The notes under the pieces were generated by a model, which saw only the letters and a list, made by a program, of their open reading frames with translations, was not told where the DNA came from and searched no databases. 64,000 bases of DNA from Methylomonas sp. LL1 (GTDB taxonomy: Bacteria > Pseudomonadota > Gammaproteobacteria > Methylococcales > Methylomonadaceae), in contig NZ_CP064653.1 in the NCBI RefSeq assembly GCF_015711015.1, forward strand, positions 930,001 through 994,000, written 5' to 3'. This document shows positions 9,598 through 20,662 of this stretch, piece by piece. The position numbers were made by a program, and so were the translations under genes. Every line of letters starts with the position of its first letter. Positions within the stretch are counted from its first letter, which is position 1.

Positions 9598-10035
9598 CTA
9601 ACAACGCAGGGTAAACGTCACCGGACCATCGTTGATCAACGCTACTTTCATATCCGCGCCGAATTCACCGAATTGCGAACCCGGATAAAGCAAAGCGGCT
9701 TGTTGTTGAAAATAGCCGAACAGTTCGCGCCCCAGTTCCGGTGGCGCGGCCGAAGTGAAACTGGGCCGGTTGCCTTTTTGAGTGTCGGCGGCCAGGGTGA
9801 ACTGCGGTACAACCAGCAAACCGCCCTGAATGTCGCGTAGGCTGAGATTCATCTTGTCGTCGGCATCGGCGAATATGCGGTAATTCAGAATGCGTTCCAA
9901 CAGCCGATCCGCTTGGGCTTTGCCATCGTTTTTTTCCACCGCCACCAGCACCATGATGCCTTGATCGATAATACCGATGTCGTTGCCGCCGACCGTGACT
10001 TTGGCTCGGCTGACCCGTTGAATGATGCTGATCAT
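9598..10035 (-). CDS. dtd: D-aminoacyl-tRNA deacylase
   Basis: Hydrolyses D-amino acids wrongly attached to tRNA, keeping D-residues out of proteins. The 145-aa length fits the DTD family. The two family motifs are present: VPQFTL (the SQxTx active-site strand, with Thr) and the Gly-cisPro motif NDGPVTF near the C-terminus. MISIIQRVSRAKV is the standard N-terminus, so I chose the ATG at 10035; the frame runs 33 codons further upstream into the kdp intergenic region but those residues look non-coding. Confidence 0.95.
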   Translation of the reverse strand: MISIIQRVSRAKVTVGGNDIGIIDQGIMVLVAVEKNDGKAQADRLLERILNYRIFADADDKMNLSLRDIQGGLLVVPQFTLAADTQKGNRPSFTSAAPPELGRELFGYFQQQAALLYPGSQFGEFGADMKVALINDGPVTFTLRC

Positions 10036-10269
10036 GCGTATATTGGTTCCGGTTGTAGTGCTACTGGCCGGGCATTTTATCGTTTTTGGCCCGTGTCTGA
10101 TCAGTTGGCCTATAAAAATCCCCAATAACCGCAAAATTTTATTTTTTCTTGATACCGGCCCAAGGAATTTTTAGGACATTTTTATTCGCCGCTCCGTAGA
10201 CTGAAGTCATGGCAATTCGGTCGAGTCGCCATGTTGATGAAAGATTACGAATCGTTGAGGGGGGTAGTC

Positions 10270-10359
10270 ATGAGTGGAATATATTGGCTGAGCGGAGGCT
10301 TGGCACTGGCCGTGTTTATTTATCTGGTCGTGGCCTTGTTTTATCCGGAGAAGTTCTGA
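10270..10359 (+). CDS. kdpF: Potassium-transporting ATPase subunit KdpF
   Basis: A 29-residue single-pass membrane peptide beginning MSGIYWLSGG and ending FYPEKF. It is the small stabilising subunit of the KdpFABC potassium pump. It has a G-rich ribosome site upstream, and its TGA overlaps the kdpA ATG (TGATG at 10357-10361), the translational coupling usual in this operon. It lies in a different frame from the longer open frame that reads through to kdpA. Size, sequence and position make the call secure despite the short length. Confidence 0.93.
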   Translation: MSGIYWLSGGLALAVFIYLVVALFYPEKF

Positions 10360-12137
10360 TGACGGCGCAGGGGTTTCTACAAATTAGTATTTATATCGTC
10401 ACGTTGCTGGTATTGGCCAAGCCATTGGGTGTTTATATGGCCAAGGTGTATCAGGATCAACCGGTGGGCTTGAATCGTTGGTTTGCCGGCATCGAAAAGC
10501 TGTTTTATCGATTAAGCGCTATTCAACCCGAGCAGGAGATGCGTTGGACGCAATATGCGCTGGCGATGTTGCTGTTCAATTTGGCGGGCTTGTTGGCGGT
10601 TTATGCCCTGCAATGCTTTCAGGATTTATTGCCGCTCAACCCGCAAGCCTTGCCGGCGATCAGTCCGGATTCCGCCTTTAACACCGCCGTCAGTTTCGCC
10701 AGCAATACTAACTGGCAGGGCTATGCAGGCGAGACTACGATGAGTTATTTGACTCAGATGCTGGGCTTGACGGTGCAAAACTTTCTGTCGGCCGCCTGCG
10801 GCATGGCGGTGTTGGTGGCGTTGATTCGCGGTTTTAACCGCCGAAACAGCAATAGCATCGGCAATTTCTGGGTGGATATGACGCGCGGTACTTTGTACAT
10901 CTTGTTGCCTTTATCCATGATATTGGCCGTGGTTTTGGTCGGGCAGGGCGTGGTGCAGACTTTCAAGCCTTATCAAAACGTAATGCTTTTGCAAAGTGGT
11001 AGCGAGCAGTCGATCTCCTCGCCCTCCGCGGAGGAGATTCAAAATGGCAAACCGAGCACTCAAACCCTGGCGCTAGGCCCGGCGGCGGCGCAAATTGCGA
11101 TCAAGCAATTGGGCACCAACGGCGGTGGCTTTTTTAATGCCAATTCCGCGCATCCGTTTGAAAACCCAACGCCGCTGTCCAACTTTTTGGAAATGCTGGC
11201 GATTTTGTTAATCCCTGCCGCTTTGTGCCACACGTTTGGCGTGATGGTCGGCGATACCCGGCAGGGTTGGGTGATATTGGCGGCGATGACGCTGGTGTTC
11301 GTCGCGCTGGTTTTTGTGGCGATCCCGGCCGAGCAAGCTGGCAATCCGGTGTTCAGCAGTTTGGGTGCAGACCAAACCGGGTCCGATCGCCAAGCCGGCG
11401 GCAATATGGAAGGCAAGGAAACCCGTTTCGGCATCGTCAACTCGGCCCTGTGGGCGGTAGCCACCACGGCGGCGTCCAACGGTTCGGTCAATTCCATGCA
11501 CGATTCCTACACGCCCATTGGCGGCATGGTGCCTATGTGGCTGATACAACTGGGCGAGGTGATTTTCGGCGGTGTCGGTTCCGGGCTGTACGGAATGATC
11601 GTATTCGCCATCGTTGCGGTGTTTATCGCGGGATTGATGATAGGCCGTACTCCGGAATATCTGGGTAAAAAAATCGAAGCCTACGAAATGAAAATGGCGG
11701 CTGTGATTATCCTGATTCCGCCGTTGCTGGTGCTGGGCGGCAGCGCGCTGGCCTTGATGCTGGATGCCGGCAAGGCTTCGATCTTTAATCCCGGCGCTCA
11801 CGGTTTTAGCGAAGTGCTGTATGCCTTTTCCTCGGCCGGCAATAATAACGGCAGTGCCTTCGCCGGCTTGTCGGCCAACGTGCCGTTCTATAATTTTATG
11901 TTGGGGCTGGCGATGCTGGTATCTCGCTATGGGCTGATGATACCGGTGCTGGCGATTGCCGGATCGTTGGCCGCCAAAAAGACTGTTCCGGTCGGTCCCG
12001 GTACCTTGCCCACGCACACTCTGTTATTCGGACTATTGCTGATCGTCACCGTGTTGATGGTCGGGGCATTAACCTTTGTCCCGGCGTTGGCCTTGGGTCC
12101 TATCGTCGAACATCTGCAAATGCTAGGCCATCACTAA
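10359..12137 (+). CDS. kdpA: Potassium-transporting ATPase subunit KdpA
   Basis: A 592-aa polytopic inner-membrane protein that forms the potassium-selective pore of the high-affinity KdpFABC pump. It belongs to the superfamily of K+ transporters, and the four pore repeats can be seen: [31 protein letters not shown], a third around [17 protein letters not shown] and a fourth at [12 protein letters not shown]. The start at 10359 (MTAQGFLQI) matches the family; the in-frame ATG at 10209 would add about 50 unlikely residues across kdpF. It is 19 nt ahead of kdpB. Confidence 0.97.
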   Translation: MTAQGFLQISIYIVTLLVLAKPLGVYMAKVYQDQPVGLNRWFAGIEKLFYRLSAIQPEQEMRWTQYALAMLLFNLAGLLAVYALQCFQDLLPLNPQALPAISPDSAFNTAVSFASNTNWQGYAGETTMSYLTQMLGLTVQNFLSAACGMAVLVALIRGFNRRNSNSIGNFWVDMTRGTLYILLPLSMILAVVLVGQGVVQTFKPYQNVMLLQSGSEQSISSPSAEEIQNGKPSTQTLALGPAAAQIAIKQLGTNGGGFFNANSAHPFENPTPLSNFLEMLAILLIPAALCHTFGVMVGDTRQGWVILAAMTLVFVALVFVAIPAEQAGNPVFSSLGADQTGSDRQAGGNMEGKETRFGIVNSALWAVATTAASNGSVNSMHDSYTPIGGMVPMWLIQLGEVIFGGVGSGLYGMIVFAIVAVFIAGLMIGRTPEYLGKKIEAYEMKMAAVIILIPPLLVLGGSALALMLDAGKASIFNPGAHGFSEVLYAFSSAGNNNGSAFAGLSANVPFYNFMLGLAMLVSRYGLMIPVLAIAGSLAAKKTVPVGPGTLPTHTLLFGLLLIVTVLMVGALTFVPALALGPIVEHLQMLGHH

Positions 12138-12156
12138 TTTTGCTACAGGTACAGTC

Positions 12157-14229
12157 ATGACTGATAAATCAAGTGTCACCTCCATGTTTGATCGAGACAT
12201 TCTTCGGCAAGCGATCATCGATGCTTTTTACAAATTAACGCCGAAACAGCAATGGAAAAATCCAGTGATGTTCGTCGTTTATCTAGGCAGCTTGTTGACC
12301 ACGCTGTTATGGTTGCGGGCGTTGAACGGCGACAGCGAAGAACCGGCCGGTTTTATTTTGGCGATTACCCTGTGGTTGTGGTTTACCGTGCTGTTCGCCA
12401 ATTTCGCCGAGGCGGCGGCCGAAGGCCGTAGCAAGGCGCAGGCGGCATTCTTGCGAACCGCCAAGCGCGATATTGCCGCCAAGAAACTTGACGAGCCGCG
12501 CTACGGTAGTCGTTATACCAACCTGGCCGGTTCGGACTTGCTCAAGGGCGACGTAGTGCTGATCGAAGCCGGCGATTTCGTGCCGGGCGACGGCGATGTG
12601 ATCGAAGGCGTGGCCTCGGTCGATGAAAGCGCCATCACCGGCGAAAGTGCGCCGGTGATTCGCGAATCGGGCGGCGACTTCAGCTCGGTTACGGGGGGAA
12701 CCAGGGTGTTGTCCGACTGGCTGGTGGTCAGGATTTCCACCAATCCCGGCGAGACTTTTCTGGACCGGATGATTTCGATGGTGGAGGGCGCCAATCGGCA
12801 GAAAACCCCCAACGAAATCGCATTGACCATTCTGTTGGTGGCCTTGACGCTGGTGTTTTTAATGGCAAGCGTGACCTTGTTGCCGTTTTCGTTGTACAGC
12901 GTCGAAAGCGCCGGGACCGGTCGGCCGATTTCGATTACCGTGTTGGTCGCGTTGCTGGTGTGCCTGATACCTACTACCATAGGCGGATTGCTGTCGGCGA
13001 TCGGCGTGGCCGGCATAGGCCGGATGATGCAGAAAAATGTTATCGCGACTTCCGGTCGGGCGGTGGAAGCGGCTGGCGATGTCGATGTATTGCTGTTGGA
13101 CAAGACCGGTACCATCACGCTCGGTAACCGGCAGGCGGCTGCGTTCATGCCGGCCAAGGGCGTCAGCGAAAAACAGCTGGCCGACGCCGCCCAATTGGCT
13201 TCGCTGGCCGACGAAACTCCGGAAGGACGCAGTATTGTGGTGCTGGCCAAGCAGAAATTCGGGATTAGAGCGCGCGATGTGCAGTCCTTGGGCGCCACCT
13301 TCGTGCATTTCAGCGCTCAAACCCGGATGAGCGGTGTCAATCTTCAAGGCCGGCAAATTCGGAAAGGCGCCGAGGATGCGATACGCGGTTATGTGACCGA
13401 ACAAGGCGGACGTTTTCCCGATGAAATCCAGACTATGGTGGTCGACGTGGCCCGGCGCGGCAGTACGCCGCTGGTGGTGGCGGAAGGCAAGCGGGCGCTG
13501 GGAGTGATCGAATTAAAGGACATCGTCAAGGGTGGCATCAAGGAGCGCTTCATCGAACTGCGGCAGATGGGTATCAAAACCATCATGATCACCGGCGACA
13601 ACCGCTTGACCGCCGCCGCGATTGCCGCGGAAGCCGGCGTCGATGATTTTCTGGCCGAAGCTACTCCGGAAGCCAAACTGGCTTTGATCCGTCAACATCA
13701 GGCCGACGGCCGCTTGGTGGCGATGACCGGCGATGGCACCAACGACGCGCCGGCCTTGGCTCAAGCCGATGTCGCGGTGGCGATGAACAGCGGCACCCAA
13801 GCCGCCAAGGAAGCCGGTAATATGGTCGATCTGGATTCCAACCCGACCAAACTGATCGAAATCGTCGAGACCGGTAAACAGATGCTGATGACCCGCGGCG
13901 CGTTGACCACCTTCAGCATCGCCAACGACGTCGCCAAGTACTTCGCGATCATCCCGGCCGCGTTTGCCAGCACTTATCCGGCCTTGAATGTGCTGAACGT
14001 GATGGGCCTGGCGACACCGGCCAGCGCGATCCTATCGGCGGTCATCTTCAATGCGCTGATCATCATCGCCCTGATTCCACTGGCGTTGAAGGGTATCCGA
14101 TACCGGCCGGTGGGTGCCGAGCAACTGCTGCAAAACAACATGCTGGTCTATGGTATCGGTGGACTGATCGTGCCGTTTGTCGGCATCAAGGCGATTGATT
14201 TAGTCCTGGTTACGATGAATTTGGTGTAA
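12157..14229 (+). CDS. kdpB: Potassium-transporting ATPase ATP-binding subunit KdpB
   Basis: The P-type ATPase (690 aa) that energises potassium uptake through KdpA. Visible P-type motifs are the actuator TGES ([13 protein letters not shown]), the phosphorylation site [10 protein letters not shown] with Asp about residue 315, and the hinge [21 protein letters not shown]. Membrane segments flank the cytoplasmic loops. Length matches the family (about 680). It begins 19 nt after kdpA and ends 6 nt before kdpC. Confidence 0.98.
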   Translation: MTDKSSVTSMFDRDILRQAIIDAFYKLTPKQQWKNPVMFVVYLGSLLTTLLWLRALNGDSEEPAGFILAITLWLWFTVLFANFAEAAAEGRSKAQAAFLRTAKRDIAAKKLDEPRYGSRYTNLAGSDLLKGDVVLIEAGDFVPGDGDVIEGVASVDESAITGESAPVIRESGGDFSSVTGGTRVLSDWLVVRISTNPGETFLDRMISMVEGANRQKTPNEIALTILLVALTLVFLMASVTLLPFSLYSVESAGTGRPISITVLVALLVCLIPTTIGGLLSAIGVAGIGRMMQKNVIATSGRAVEAAGDVDVLLLDKTGTITLGNRQAAAFMPAKGVSEKQLADAAQLASLADETPEGRSIVVLAKQKFGIRARDVQSLGATFVHFSAQTRMSGVNLQGRQIRKGAEDAIRGYVTEQGGRFPDEIQTMVVDVARRGSTPLVVAEGKRALGVIELKDIVKGGIKERFIELRQMGIKTIMITGDNRLTAAAIAAEAGVDDFLAEATPEAKLALIRQHQADGRLVAMTGDGTNDAPALAQADVAVAMNSGTQAAKEAGNMVDLDSNPTKLIEIVETGKQMLMTRGALTTFSIANDVAKYFAIIPAAFASTYPALNVLNVMGLATPASAILSAVIFNALIIIALIPLALKGIRYRPVGAEQLLQNNMLVYGIGGLIVPFVGIKAIDLVLVTMNLV

Positions 14230-14235
14230 AGGAGT

Positions 14236-14832
14236 ATGAATATGACGAGCTATGTAAAACCCGCCCTAATGCTGTTATTAACCTTGACGCTTGTAACCGG
14301 CGCTATTTATCCGGCGCTGGTTACACTGATCGCGCAAACGGCATTTCCAGCGCAAGCCAACGGTAGTCTGATAACGGATAAACAAGGCCAAACCATCGGC
14401 TCTAGCCTGATCGGTCAGACCTTCGATCGGCCGGAATATTTCTGGGGTCGGCCGTCGGCTACCGCGCCAGTTCCTTACAATGCCGCCGCTTCCGGCGGTT
14501 CAAACTTGGGGCCGACCAATCCGGCTCTGCGCGACGCCGTATCCGCCCGTATTCAGGCCTTGAAACAAGCCGATCCGGATAACAAAATGCCGGTGCCGGT
14601 CGATTTGGTCACGGCTTCCGCCAGCGGTTTGGATCCGCATATCAGCATTGCGGCAGCCGAATACCAGATCAAACGCATTGCCAAGTCCGGTAAAATCACC
14701 GAAGCCGCGCTATACGAATTGGTCAATGCGCATACCCAGGATAGGCAATGGCAGGTGTTCGGCGAACCCAGGATCAATGTATTGGAGCTCAATTTGGCTT
14801 TGGACCGGTTCAAGCCGGGTAAGCGCAAATGA
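14236..14832 (+). CDS. kdpC: Potassium-transporting ATPase subunit KdpC
   Basis: A 198-aa subunit with one N-terminal membrane segment (residues about 8-28) and a periplasmic domain; it assembles with KdpB and KdpA. Conserved KdpC pieces are [43 protein letters not shown] and the C-terminal [12 protein letters not shown]. The stop overlaps the kdpD start by four bases (ATGA), so sensor and pump are translationally coupled. Confidence 0.96.
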   Translation: MNMTSYVKPALMLLLTLTLVTGAIYPALVTLIAQTAFPAQANGSLITDKQGQTIGSSLIGQTFDRPEYFWGRPSATAPVPYNAAASGGSNLGPTNPALRDAVSARIQALKQADPDNKMPVPVDLVTASASGLDPHISIAAAEYQIKRIAKSGKITEAALYELVNAHTQDRQWQVFGEPRINVLELNLALDRFKPGKRK

Positions 14833-17564
14833 ATGATCAACGGCCTAACCCCGATCAACTGCTGGCGCGGGTCGAACGTGAACAGGCCAAGGCCAAGCGC
14901 GGCCGCCTGAAGATCTTTTTCGGGGCGGCGGCCGGCGTCGGTAAAAGCTATGCGATGTTGCTGGCGGCGCGGGAACGGCGGGCGGAAAATGTCGACGTGG
15001 TGGTTGGCTTGGTGGAAACCCATGGCCGCAAGGAAACCCAGGCCTTGCTGAATGGCCTGGAAGTGCTCCCTACCCGTAAAATCGATTACAAAGGTACCGT
15101 ATTGCATGAGTTCGATCTCGATGCGGCGCTGAATCGGCGGCCGGGGATCATGTTGGTTGACGAACTGGCGCATACCAATGCGCCGGGCTCTCGACACCCG
15201 AAACGCTGGCAGGACATTCACGAATTGTTGGAAGCCGGTATCGATGTTTACACCGCGTTGAACGTGCAACATCTGGAAAGTCTGAACGACGACATAGGCC
15301 AAATTGCCGGAATACGAATCTGGGAAACCGTGCCGGACACGGTATTCGAGGACGCGGACGAAGTCGAGCTGGTGGATTTGCCGCCGGACGAGCTATTGGT
15401 GCGGCTGAAGGAAGGCAAGGTCTATCTGCCGCAACAAGCACAGCATGCGATCCAGAATTTTTTCCGCAAGGGGAATTTGATTGCGTTGCGAGAATTGGCG
15501 TTGCGCCAGACCGCCAGCCGGGTCGATGCCCAGATGCTGGACTACCGCGAAGACAATGCGATCCGCGAGGTCTGGCAGGTTAGCGAACGGATTTTGGTTT
15601 GCATCGGCCCCAACATGCTGGCTGAACGCCTGGTACGGGCGGGCAAGCGGTTGGCGGCTAGCCTGCGTTCGGAGTGGGTCGTTGTCTATGTCGAGACACC
15701 GGAACTGGCGCGGATGCCGGCCGAGAAGCGTGATGGCGTGTTACGGATTTTACGGCTGGCGGAACAACTCGGCGCCGGCACCGTTACCCTGAGCGCGCCG
15801 GCGATGGGCGAAGCGATAATCCGCTTTGCCCGCGAGCGCAACATCAATAAAATCGTGGTCGGTAAGCCTAGCCGCCGCGGTTGGAGGCGCTGGTTGTTAG
15901 GGTCGGTGGTGGATGTGTTGATTAGCCATGCCCACAATATCAATATTTATCTGCTGGGTAGTCCGCAGTTGGGCGAGCGCGAGGAACTGGAAGCCGAGCT
16001 ATCTCTGTTCAAGAAAAAGCCCTTGCCGGGGCTACGCCAGCGTATTCCCTCCAAAACCCGGAAACGTTATCGTGGCTATATCTGGGCGCTTGCGGTAACC
16101 TTGCTGAGTACCGCGGTCGGCCGCTTGTTGTTCGGGCGGGTGGAACTGGCTAATGTGGTGATGGTGTTTTTACTCGGTGTGGTGTTCATCGCTACTCGGT
16201 TTGGGCGAGGACCATCGATTTTGGCATCGGTGTTGAGCGTCGGGATACTCGACTTGCTGTTTGTACTGCCGTTTTACAGCTTTTCGGTATCGGATAGCCA
16301 GTATCTGATTACCTTGCTGGCGATGCTGGTGGTGGCCATCGTCATCAGCAATCTGATGGTCAATGTGCGCGCGCAGGCCAAGGTAGCCGCGCATCGGGAG
16401 CGGCGGGCGGCGGCGTTGTATGCCATGAGCAAGGAGTTGGCGGCGGCACAGAATGAGGATCAGATCGTGCAAATCGCCGTCAGACATTTGCATGCCGAAT
16501 TCAGTAGCCGTAATGTCATTCTGTTTGCCAATGCCGCTGGGCGCTTGGTTTATCCCAGACGGCAAAGTCTGGCGGAATCGTTGCGTGGCGCGGATTTGAG
16601 CGTGGCACAATGGGTGTTTGAGCACAACGAAATGGCCGGACAGGGTACCCATACCTTGCCCGGCGCCGACGCCATTTACTTTCCGATTCATGATGAAGAC
16701 AAAGCGGTCGGCGTATTGGCTTTATTGCCGGTCAATTTACGCCGGGTGTTTCTGCCGGAACAGCAAAAATTGCTGGAGACTTTTTTGCGCCAGATCGGCC
16801 AAGCGGTAGCACGCTTACGCTTTTCCGAGCAGGCTAAATCGATACAAATGCAGATCGAAGCCGAGCGTTTGCGCAATTCGCTGCTGAGTGCCATTTCCCA
16901 TGATTTACGCACGCCGCTGTCGACTATCATAGGCTCGGCTAGTGTACTGGCGGAGGACGATGGCCATCTGCAGGCGCCACACCGGCTCGAACTTAGCCGA
17001 GGCATCGTAGATGAAGCCGAGCGCATGGCTGATTTGATTAACAATATTTTGGACATGGCCAGGTTGGATGCCGGCATGGTGGAGTTAAACAAGCAATGGC
17101 ATCCGGTCGAGGAAATCATCGGAGTGGTGCTGACCCGCCTGCGCAAACATGCCGCCGGCAGGCCGATTAAAGTCAAATTACCGCCGGGTATTCCGATGGT
17201 ACACGTCGATGCGGTCATGATCGAACAAGTGTTGATCAATTTGTTGGAAAATGCGTTGCGTTATACGCCGTCCGCTACTGAATTGGAAATCACTGCGGAA
17301 AGCGTCGGCGATAGAATGGAAATCAGCGTGGCCGACCATGGGCCGGGCATCCCTGATGGGCAGGAGGATAAATTGTTTGAAAAATTTTACCAGGCCCGGC
17401 ATGAATCGGCGCAAAGCGGGGTCGGCTTGGGGCTGGCGATTTGCCGGGCAATCGTCGAAGTGCATGGCGGCCGGATTCGGGCACAAAACCGGCAGGGTGG
17501 CGGGGCGGTGTTTACCTTCACGTTGCCGGCCGATCAGCCGCCGAGATTGGAGTCGGAAGAATGA
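14829..17564 (+). CDS. kdpD: Sensor histidine kinase KdpD
   Basis: Full-length 911-aa sensor that responds to potassium limitation and phosphorylates KdpE. In order: the N-terminal KdpD domain with a Walker A (GAAAGVGKS, about 32-40) and [20 protein letters not shown]; a USP-like domain (about 250-370); four membrane segments (about 415-515); a GAF-like region; the HisKA domain with phospho-acceptor His about 691 ([11 protein letters not shown]); and the ATPase domain (N box ENALRYTP, G1 [10 protein letters not shown]2 [11 protein letters not shown]). All catalytic boxes are intact. Confidence 0.97.
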   Translation: MNDQRPNPDQLLARVEREQAKAKRGRLKIFFGAAAGVGKSYAMLLAARERRAENVDVVVGLVETHGRKETQALLNGLEVLPTRKIDYKGTVLHEFDLDAALNRRPGIMLVDELAHTNAPGSRHPKRWQDIHELLEAGIDVYTALNVQHLESLNDDIGQIAGIRIWETVPDTVFEDADEVELVDLPPDELLVRLKEGKVYLPQQAQHAIQNFFRKGNLIALRELALRQTASRVDAQMLDYREDNAIREVWQVSERILVCIGPNMLAERLVRAGKRLAASLRSEWVVVYVETPELARMPAEKRDGVLRILRLAEQLGAGTVTLSAPAMGEAIIRFARERNINKIVVGKPSRRGWRRWLLGSVVDVLISHAHNINIYLLGSPQLGEREELEAELSLFKKKPLPGLRQRIPSKTRKRYRGYIWALAVTLLSTAVGRLLFGRVELANVVMVFLLGVVFIATRFGRGPSILASVLSVGILDLLFVLPFYSFSVSDSQYLITLLAMLVVAIVISNLMVNVRAQAKVAAHRERRAAALYAMSKELAAAQNEDQIVQIAVRHLHAEFSSRNVILFANAAGRLVYPRRQSLAESLRGADLSVAQWVFEHNEMAGQGTHTLPGADAIYFPIHDEDKAVGVLALLPVNLRRVFLPEQQKLLETFLRQIGQAVARLRFSEQAKSIQMQIEAERLRNSLLSAISHDLRTPLSTIIGSASVLAEDDGHLQAPHRLELSRGIVDEAERMADLINNILDMARLDAGMVELNKQWHPVEEIIGVVLTRLRKHAAGRPIKVKLPPGIPMVHVDAVMIEQVLINLLENALRYTPSATELEITAESVGDRMEISVADHGPGIPDGQEDKLFEKFYQARHESAQSGVGLGLAICRAIVEVHGGRIRAQNRQGGGAVFTFTLPADQPPRLESEE

Positions 17565-17588
17565 AACTACTGTCGCTGAATCCGCGCC

Positions 17589-18284
17589 ATGGCTAAAACC
17601 AATCCCGTCATTATTTTGATTGAAGATGATCCGCCGATCAGGCGTTTTTTACGTACCAGCTTGGCCTTGCATGAATTTATCGTATTCGAAGCCGACTCGG
17701 GTAAACAAGGCCTGATTGAAGCCGGCGTGCGTAAACCGGATTTGTTGATACTCGATCTGGGACTGCCGGACATGGATGGCGTCGATGTGATCAAGGCCAT
17801 ACGTGGTTGGTCGGCCGTGCCGATCATCATCCTCTCCGCCCGTAGCAACGAGCAACAAAAAATCGAAGCCTTGGATGCCGGCGCGGACGATTATCTGACC
17901 AAACCGTTCGGATTCGGCGAGCTGTTGGCGCGAATTCGGGTGGCGCTACGCCATTCGAGCCGGCCCATGGAGCAAGTCCAGGCCGATGTGTTTAATATCG
18001 ACAATCTGAAAGTAGATTTCCTGAATCGGTTGGTGAGCCTGGATGACAAGGAAGTTCATCTGACCCCGATTCAATACCGCTTGCTTTGCGTGCTGATCAA
18101 ACATGCCGGCAGGGTATTGACCCATCAGCAGATTTTGAAGGAAGTATGGGGGCCGTCCTATCAGGAGAATCCGCATTATTTGCGGATTTACATGAGCCAA
18201 TTACGGCAAAAGCTGGAAGCCGATCCGACCCAACCCAGGTATTTGCTGACCGAATCCGGCGTCGGTTATCGGTTCAAAATTTAG
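17589..18284 (+). CDS. kdpE: Response regulator KdpE
   Basis: OmpR/PhoB-type regulator of 231 aa that activates the kdp operon. The receiver domain has the acidic pair (EDD), phospho-acceptor Asp56 (LILDLGLPDMDG) and the conserved Lys (LTKPFGFGELLARI). The C-terminal winged helix ends with RYLLTESGVGYRFKI. It follows kdpD by 24 nt and closes the kdpFABCDE set. No T-rich terminator was seen after it before the convergent gene at 18428. Confidence 0.97.
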   Translation: MAKTNPVIILIEDDPPIRRFLRTSLALHEFIVFEADSGKQGLIEAGVRKPDLLILDLGLPDMDGVDVIKAIRGWSAVPIIILSARSNEQQKIEALDAGADDYLTKPFGFGELLARIRVALRHSSRPMEQVQADVFNIDNLKVDFLNRLVSLDDKEVHLTPIQYRLLCVLIKHAGRVLTHQQILKEVWGPSYQENPHYLRIYMSQLRQKLEADPTQPRYLLTESGVGYRFKI

Positions 18285-18427
18285 CAGATTAGTAAGGGGG
18301 ATTGGTAAATCCGAGTGCGTTTTTCGTTTTCAGGCGATTTCCAACAATCAATAGGCTTGAATGGCGCCGGATTCTTATGGATGGGTAAAAAATCCGTCAC
18401 TCGGCTGTATCTTTATCGGGAAATTGC

Positions 18428-20650
18428 CTAAAGTACCTGGGGGCCCAGTACCCGCAGCACCTCGTCACAAGTGGTCAGCCCCTGGCTGACTTTTTCGACG
18501 GCATCGTCGAGAATGGTTTTATAGCCGCTGGCGATGGCTACTTTCTTGAATTCCAGATGGCCCGCCTGCCTGACTATCAGGTCGCGCATTTCTTCGTTGG
18601 GTATCAGTAGCTCGAATAAACATAGGCGGCCGTGATAACCGCTATTGCCGCAACGTTCGCAGCCCTTACCTTTAAATAGCGGTTGTCGGAGGCTGACAAA
18701 CCCTGGTCCGAGTTGTTGTAGTAGACTGGTATCCACCGGGTCGGGCGCTTTGCAATGCTCGCAGATACGCCGTACCAGCCGCTGGGAAATAATGCCTTCC
18801 AGGCTGCTGGATAGAATATAAGGTTTCAAGCCCAGGTCAAATAAGCGGGCAATGGTGGCAATGGCCGAGTTTGTGTGCAGGGTCGAGAACACCAAGTGGC
18901 CGGTCAGGGCGGCTTGAAAAGCCACTTCAGCAGTTTCCAGGTCGCGAATTTCGCCGAGCAGAATCACATCCGGGTCCTGCCGTAAAATAGCCCGCAACAC
19001 CACCGGAAAGGTCAGTTCGATTTTGCCCTTGATATTAACCTGGCCGGCGGCATCCAGATAATACTCGACCGGTTCTTCGAGGGTAACGAAGTTTTTGGTC
19101 GGTGTCGCCCCATGCTGCAAAAACGAATACAGGGTAGAGGTCTTGCCGCTACCGGTCGGCCCGGTACACAGAATAATGCCCTGCGGTTTATTGATCAGCC
19201 TGTCGATCTTGAGCAGATCGTCCGCTGAAAATCCCAGTTTGTCGATAGGCTGGATCGAGGCGTTTTGATCTAGTATCCGCATCACTACTTTTTCGCCGTT
19301 GATGATCGGCAAGGTCGAGATGCGCAAATCGATAATCCGGGTGGGGGTTTTTACGGTCACCCGGCCATCCTGGGGCCTGCGGCGTTCGGAGATATCCATC
19401 TCGGCCATGATTTTGATCCGCGACACCAGCGGTCCATGAAAGTGGTGAGGGAAATAAATCTTGTCCTGCAAAATGCCGTCTATCCGGTAACGCACCACCA
19501 CATTTTTAGCTCGCGGCTGAATATGAACGTCGCTGGCGCCCAAGTGAATCGCTTCTATGATCACGGCGTTGACCAAACGAATGGCCGGCGGCTCGGCGGT
19601 TTGTTGCAATAGCTGGCCGAGCGGCACGGCATCGTCTTCTTCGATGATGATCTGGATGCTTTCAAAGGGATCGTTACCGTTAACGATTTGGTCGACATCG
19701 TTAAAACTATGCACTGCGCCGTACACTTCATCGATTTTCTTCTGAATGTCGGCGACATTGGCCATCACGACTCGCAGCGACAAACCACTCATGAAGCGCA
19801 GTTCGGCTTGCAAATCCATATTGACCGGATCGGCCATCGCCAATAGCAACAGGCCGCTTTCGATTTTTAACGGCAATACCGCATGTTGTTCGCAAATCGA
19901 ACGGGGCAACAGGTTGTGCACATCCGAATCGATTTGAAATTCGGCCAGCGAGACTTCTTCCACCATCAAGTCTTTGCGTAAAATCGCCCGGATAGCGGAT
20001 TCATCGACCCATTGCCGGTTCAGAATCAGCTTTAGCATCGATTGATTGCTGTTTTGTTTGAGCTTGAACAGTTCCTGCAGTTGGTTGTCGCTGAGCAGGT
20101 TTTTTTTGTTGAGCAGGATGGCGATCTCGCCGCTATCGGAGCCTATCAGTTTTTTTAGGCTTTTGATTTCCTTGGTTTTGTTGTTGTTATCGACCTTTAG
20201 CTTATTGTTCTTTTCGATCAGGTCGTATTGCTCGAGCGCCAGACCGACGGTGATGCGCAAATCATCGTCGTTCCAAGGTTTTAGAATGAATTTGTAAACC
20301 GCGCCCTCGTTTATGGCCCCCAGCACCGCGCCGGTATCGGCTTCGCCGGTTAGCATGATACGGATGGTGGCCGGATGCAGGGCCTTGACCCTTTTTAGCA
20401 GTTCAGCTCCGTTCATGACAGGCATCTTATAATCGGAAATTACCAGTTGATACGGATTATCCTTGAGTAATTGCAGAGCCTCCGCGCCGGACAGAGCGGT
20501 ATCGATGTGGTAGTTTTCGCGGCGGAATATCCGGCGTAACGCACTCAGGATGTTGGGTTCGTCGTCGACAAACAGGATCCGGTAAGCGGCTTTTGCCGCA
20601 TGGTCTTCCTCGGCATTGCCGCCGGTAAACAGCGAGCTATAGCGTGACAT
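18428..20650 (-). CDS. Receiver-domain fused PilB/GspE-type ATPase
   Basis: A 740-aa fusion. Residues 23-140 are a CheY-like receiver with phospho-acceptor Asp73 (VISDYKMP) and the conserved Lys-Pro (ILKPW). A charged, probably coiled-coil linker covers about 145-170. Residues about 200-310 look like an MshEN/T2SSE N-terminal domain, a fold that binds c-di-GMP in some members. The rest is a type II secretion/type IV pilus ATPase with Walker A GPTGSGKT (497-504), Walker B DPDVILLGEIRD (559-570), the His box TGHLVFSTLHTN and a zinc-type set at Cys630/633 and Cys664/667. All motor motifs are intact, so it should be an active hexameric ATPase. No pilin, platform or secretin genes are adjacent. 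It is last in an operon with the kinase upstream. Confidence 0.9.
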   Translation of the reverse strand: MSRYSSLFTGGNAEEDHAAKAAYRILFVDDEPNILSALRRIFRRENYHIDTALSGAEALQLLKDNPYQLVISDYKMPVMNGAELLKRVKALHPATIRIMLTGEADTGAVLGAINEGAVYKFILKPWNDDDLRITVGLALEQYDLIEKNNKLKVDNNNKTKEIKSLKKLIGSDSGEIAILLNKKNLLSDNQLQELFKLKQNSNQSMLKLILNRQWVDESAIRAILRKDLMVEEVSLAEFQIDSDVHNLLPRSICEQHAVLPLKIESGLLLLAMADPVNMDLQAELRFMSGLSLRVVMANVADIQKKIDEVYGAVHSFNDVDQIVNGNDPFESIQIIIEEDDAVPLGQLLQQTAEPPAIRLVNAVIIEAIHLGASDVHIQPRAKNVVVRYRIDGILQDKIYFPHHFHGPLVSRIKIMAEMDISERRRPQDGRVTVKTPTRIIDLRISTLPIINGEKVVMRILDQNASIQPIDKLGFSADDLLKIDRLINKPQGIILCTGPTGSGKTSTLYSFLQHGATPTKNFVTLEEPVEYYLDAAGQVNIKGKIELTFPVVLRAILRQDPDVILLGEIRDLETAEVAFQAALTGHLVFSTLHTNSAIATIARLFDLGLKPYILSSSLEGIISQRLVRRICEHCKAPDPVDTSLLQQLGPGFVSLRQPLFKGKGCERCGNSGYHGRLCLFELLIPNEEMRDLIVRQAGHLEFKKVAIASGYKTILDDAVEKVSQGLTTCDEVLRVLGPQVL

Positions 20651-20662
20651 AGATGGTGGTTG

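Noticed and set aside
10209-10358. N-terminal extension of kdpA from the ATG at 10209
   Set aside because: The kdpF gene occupies this stretch in another frame, and KdpA begins MTAQGFLQI at 10359.
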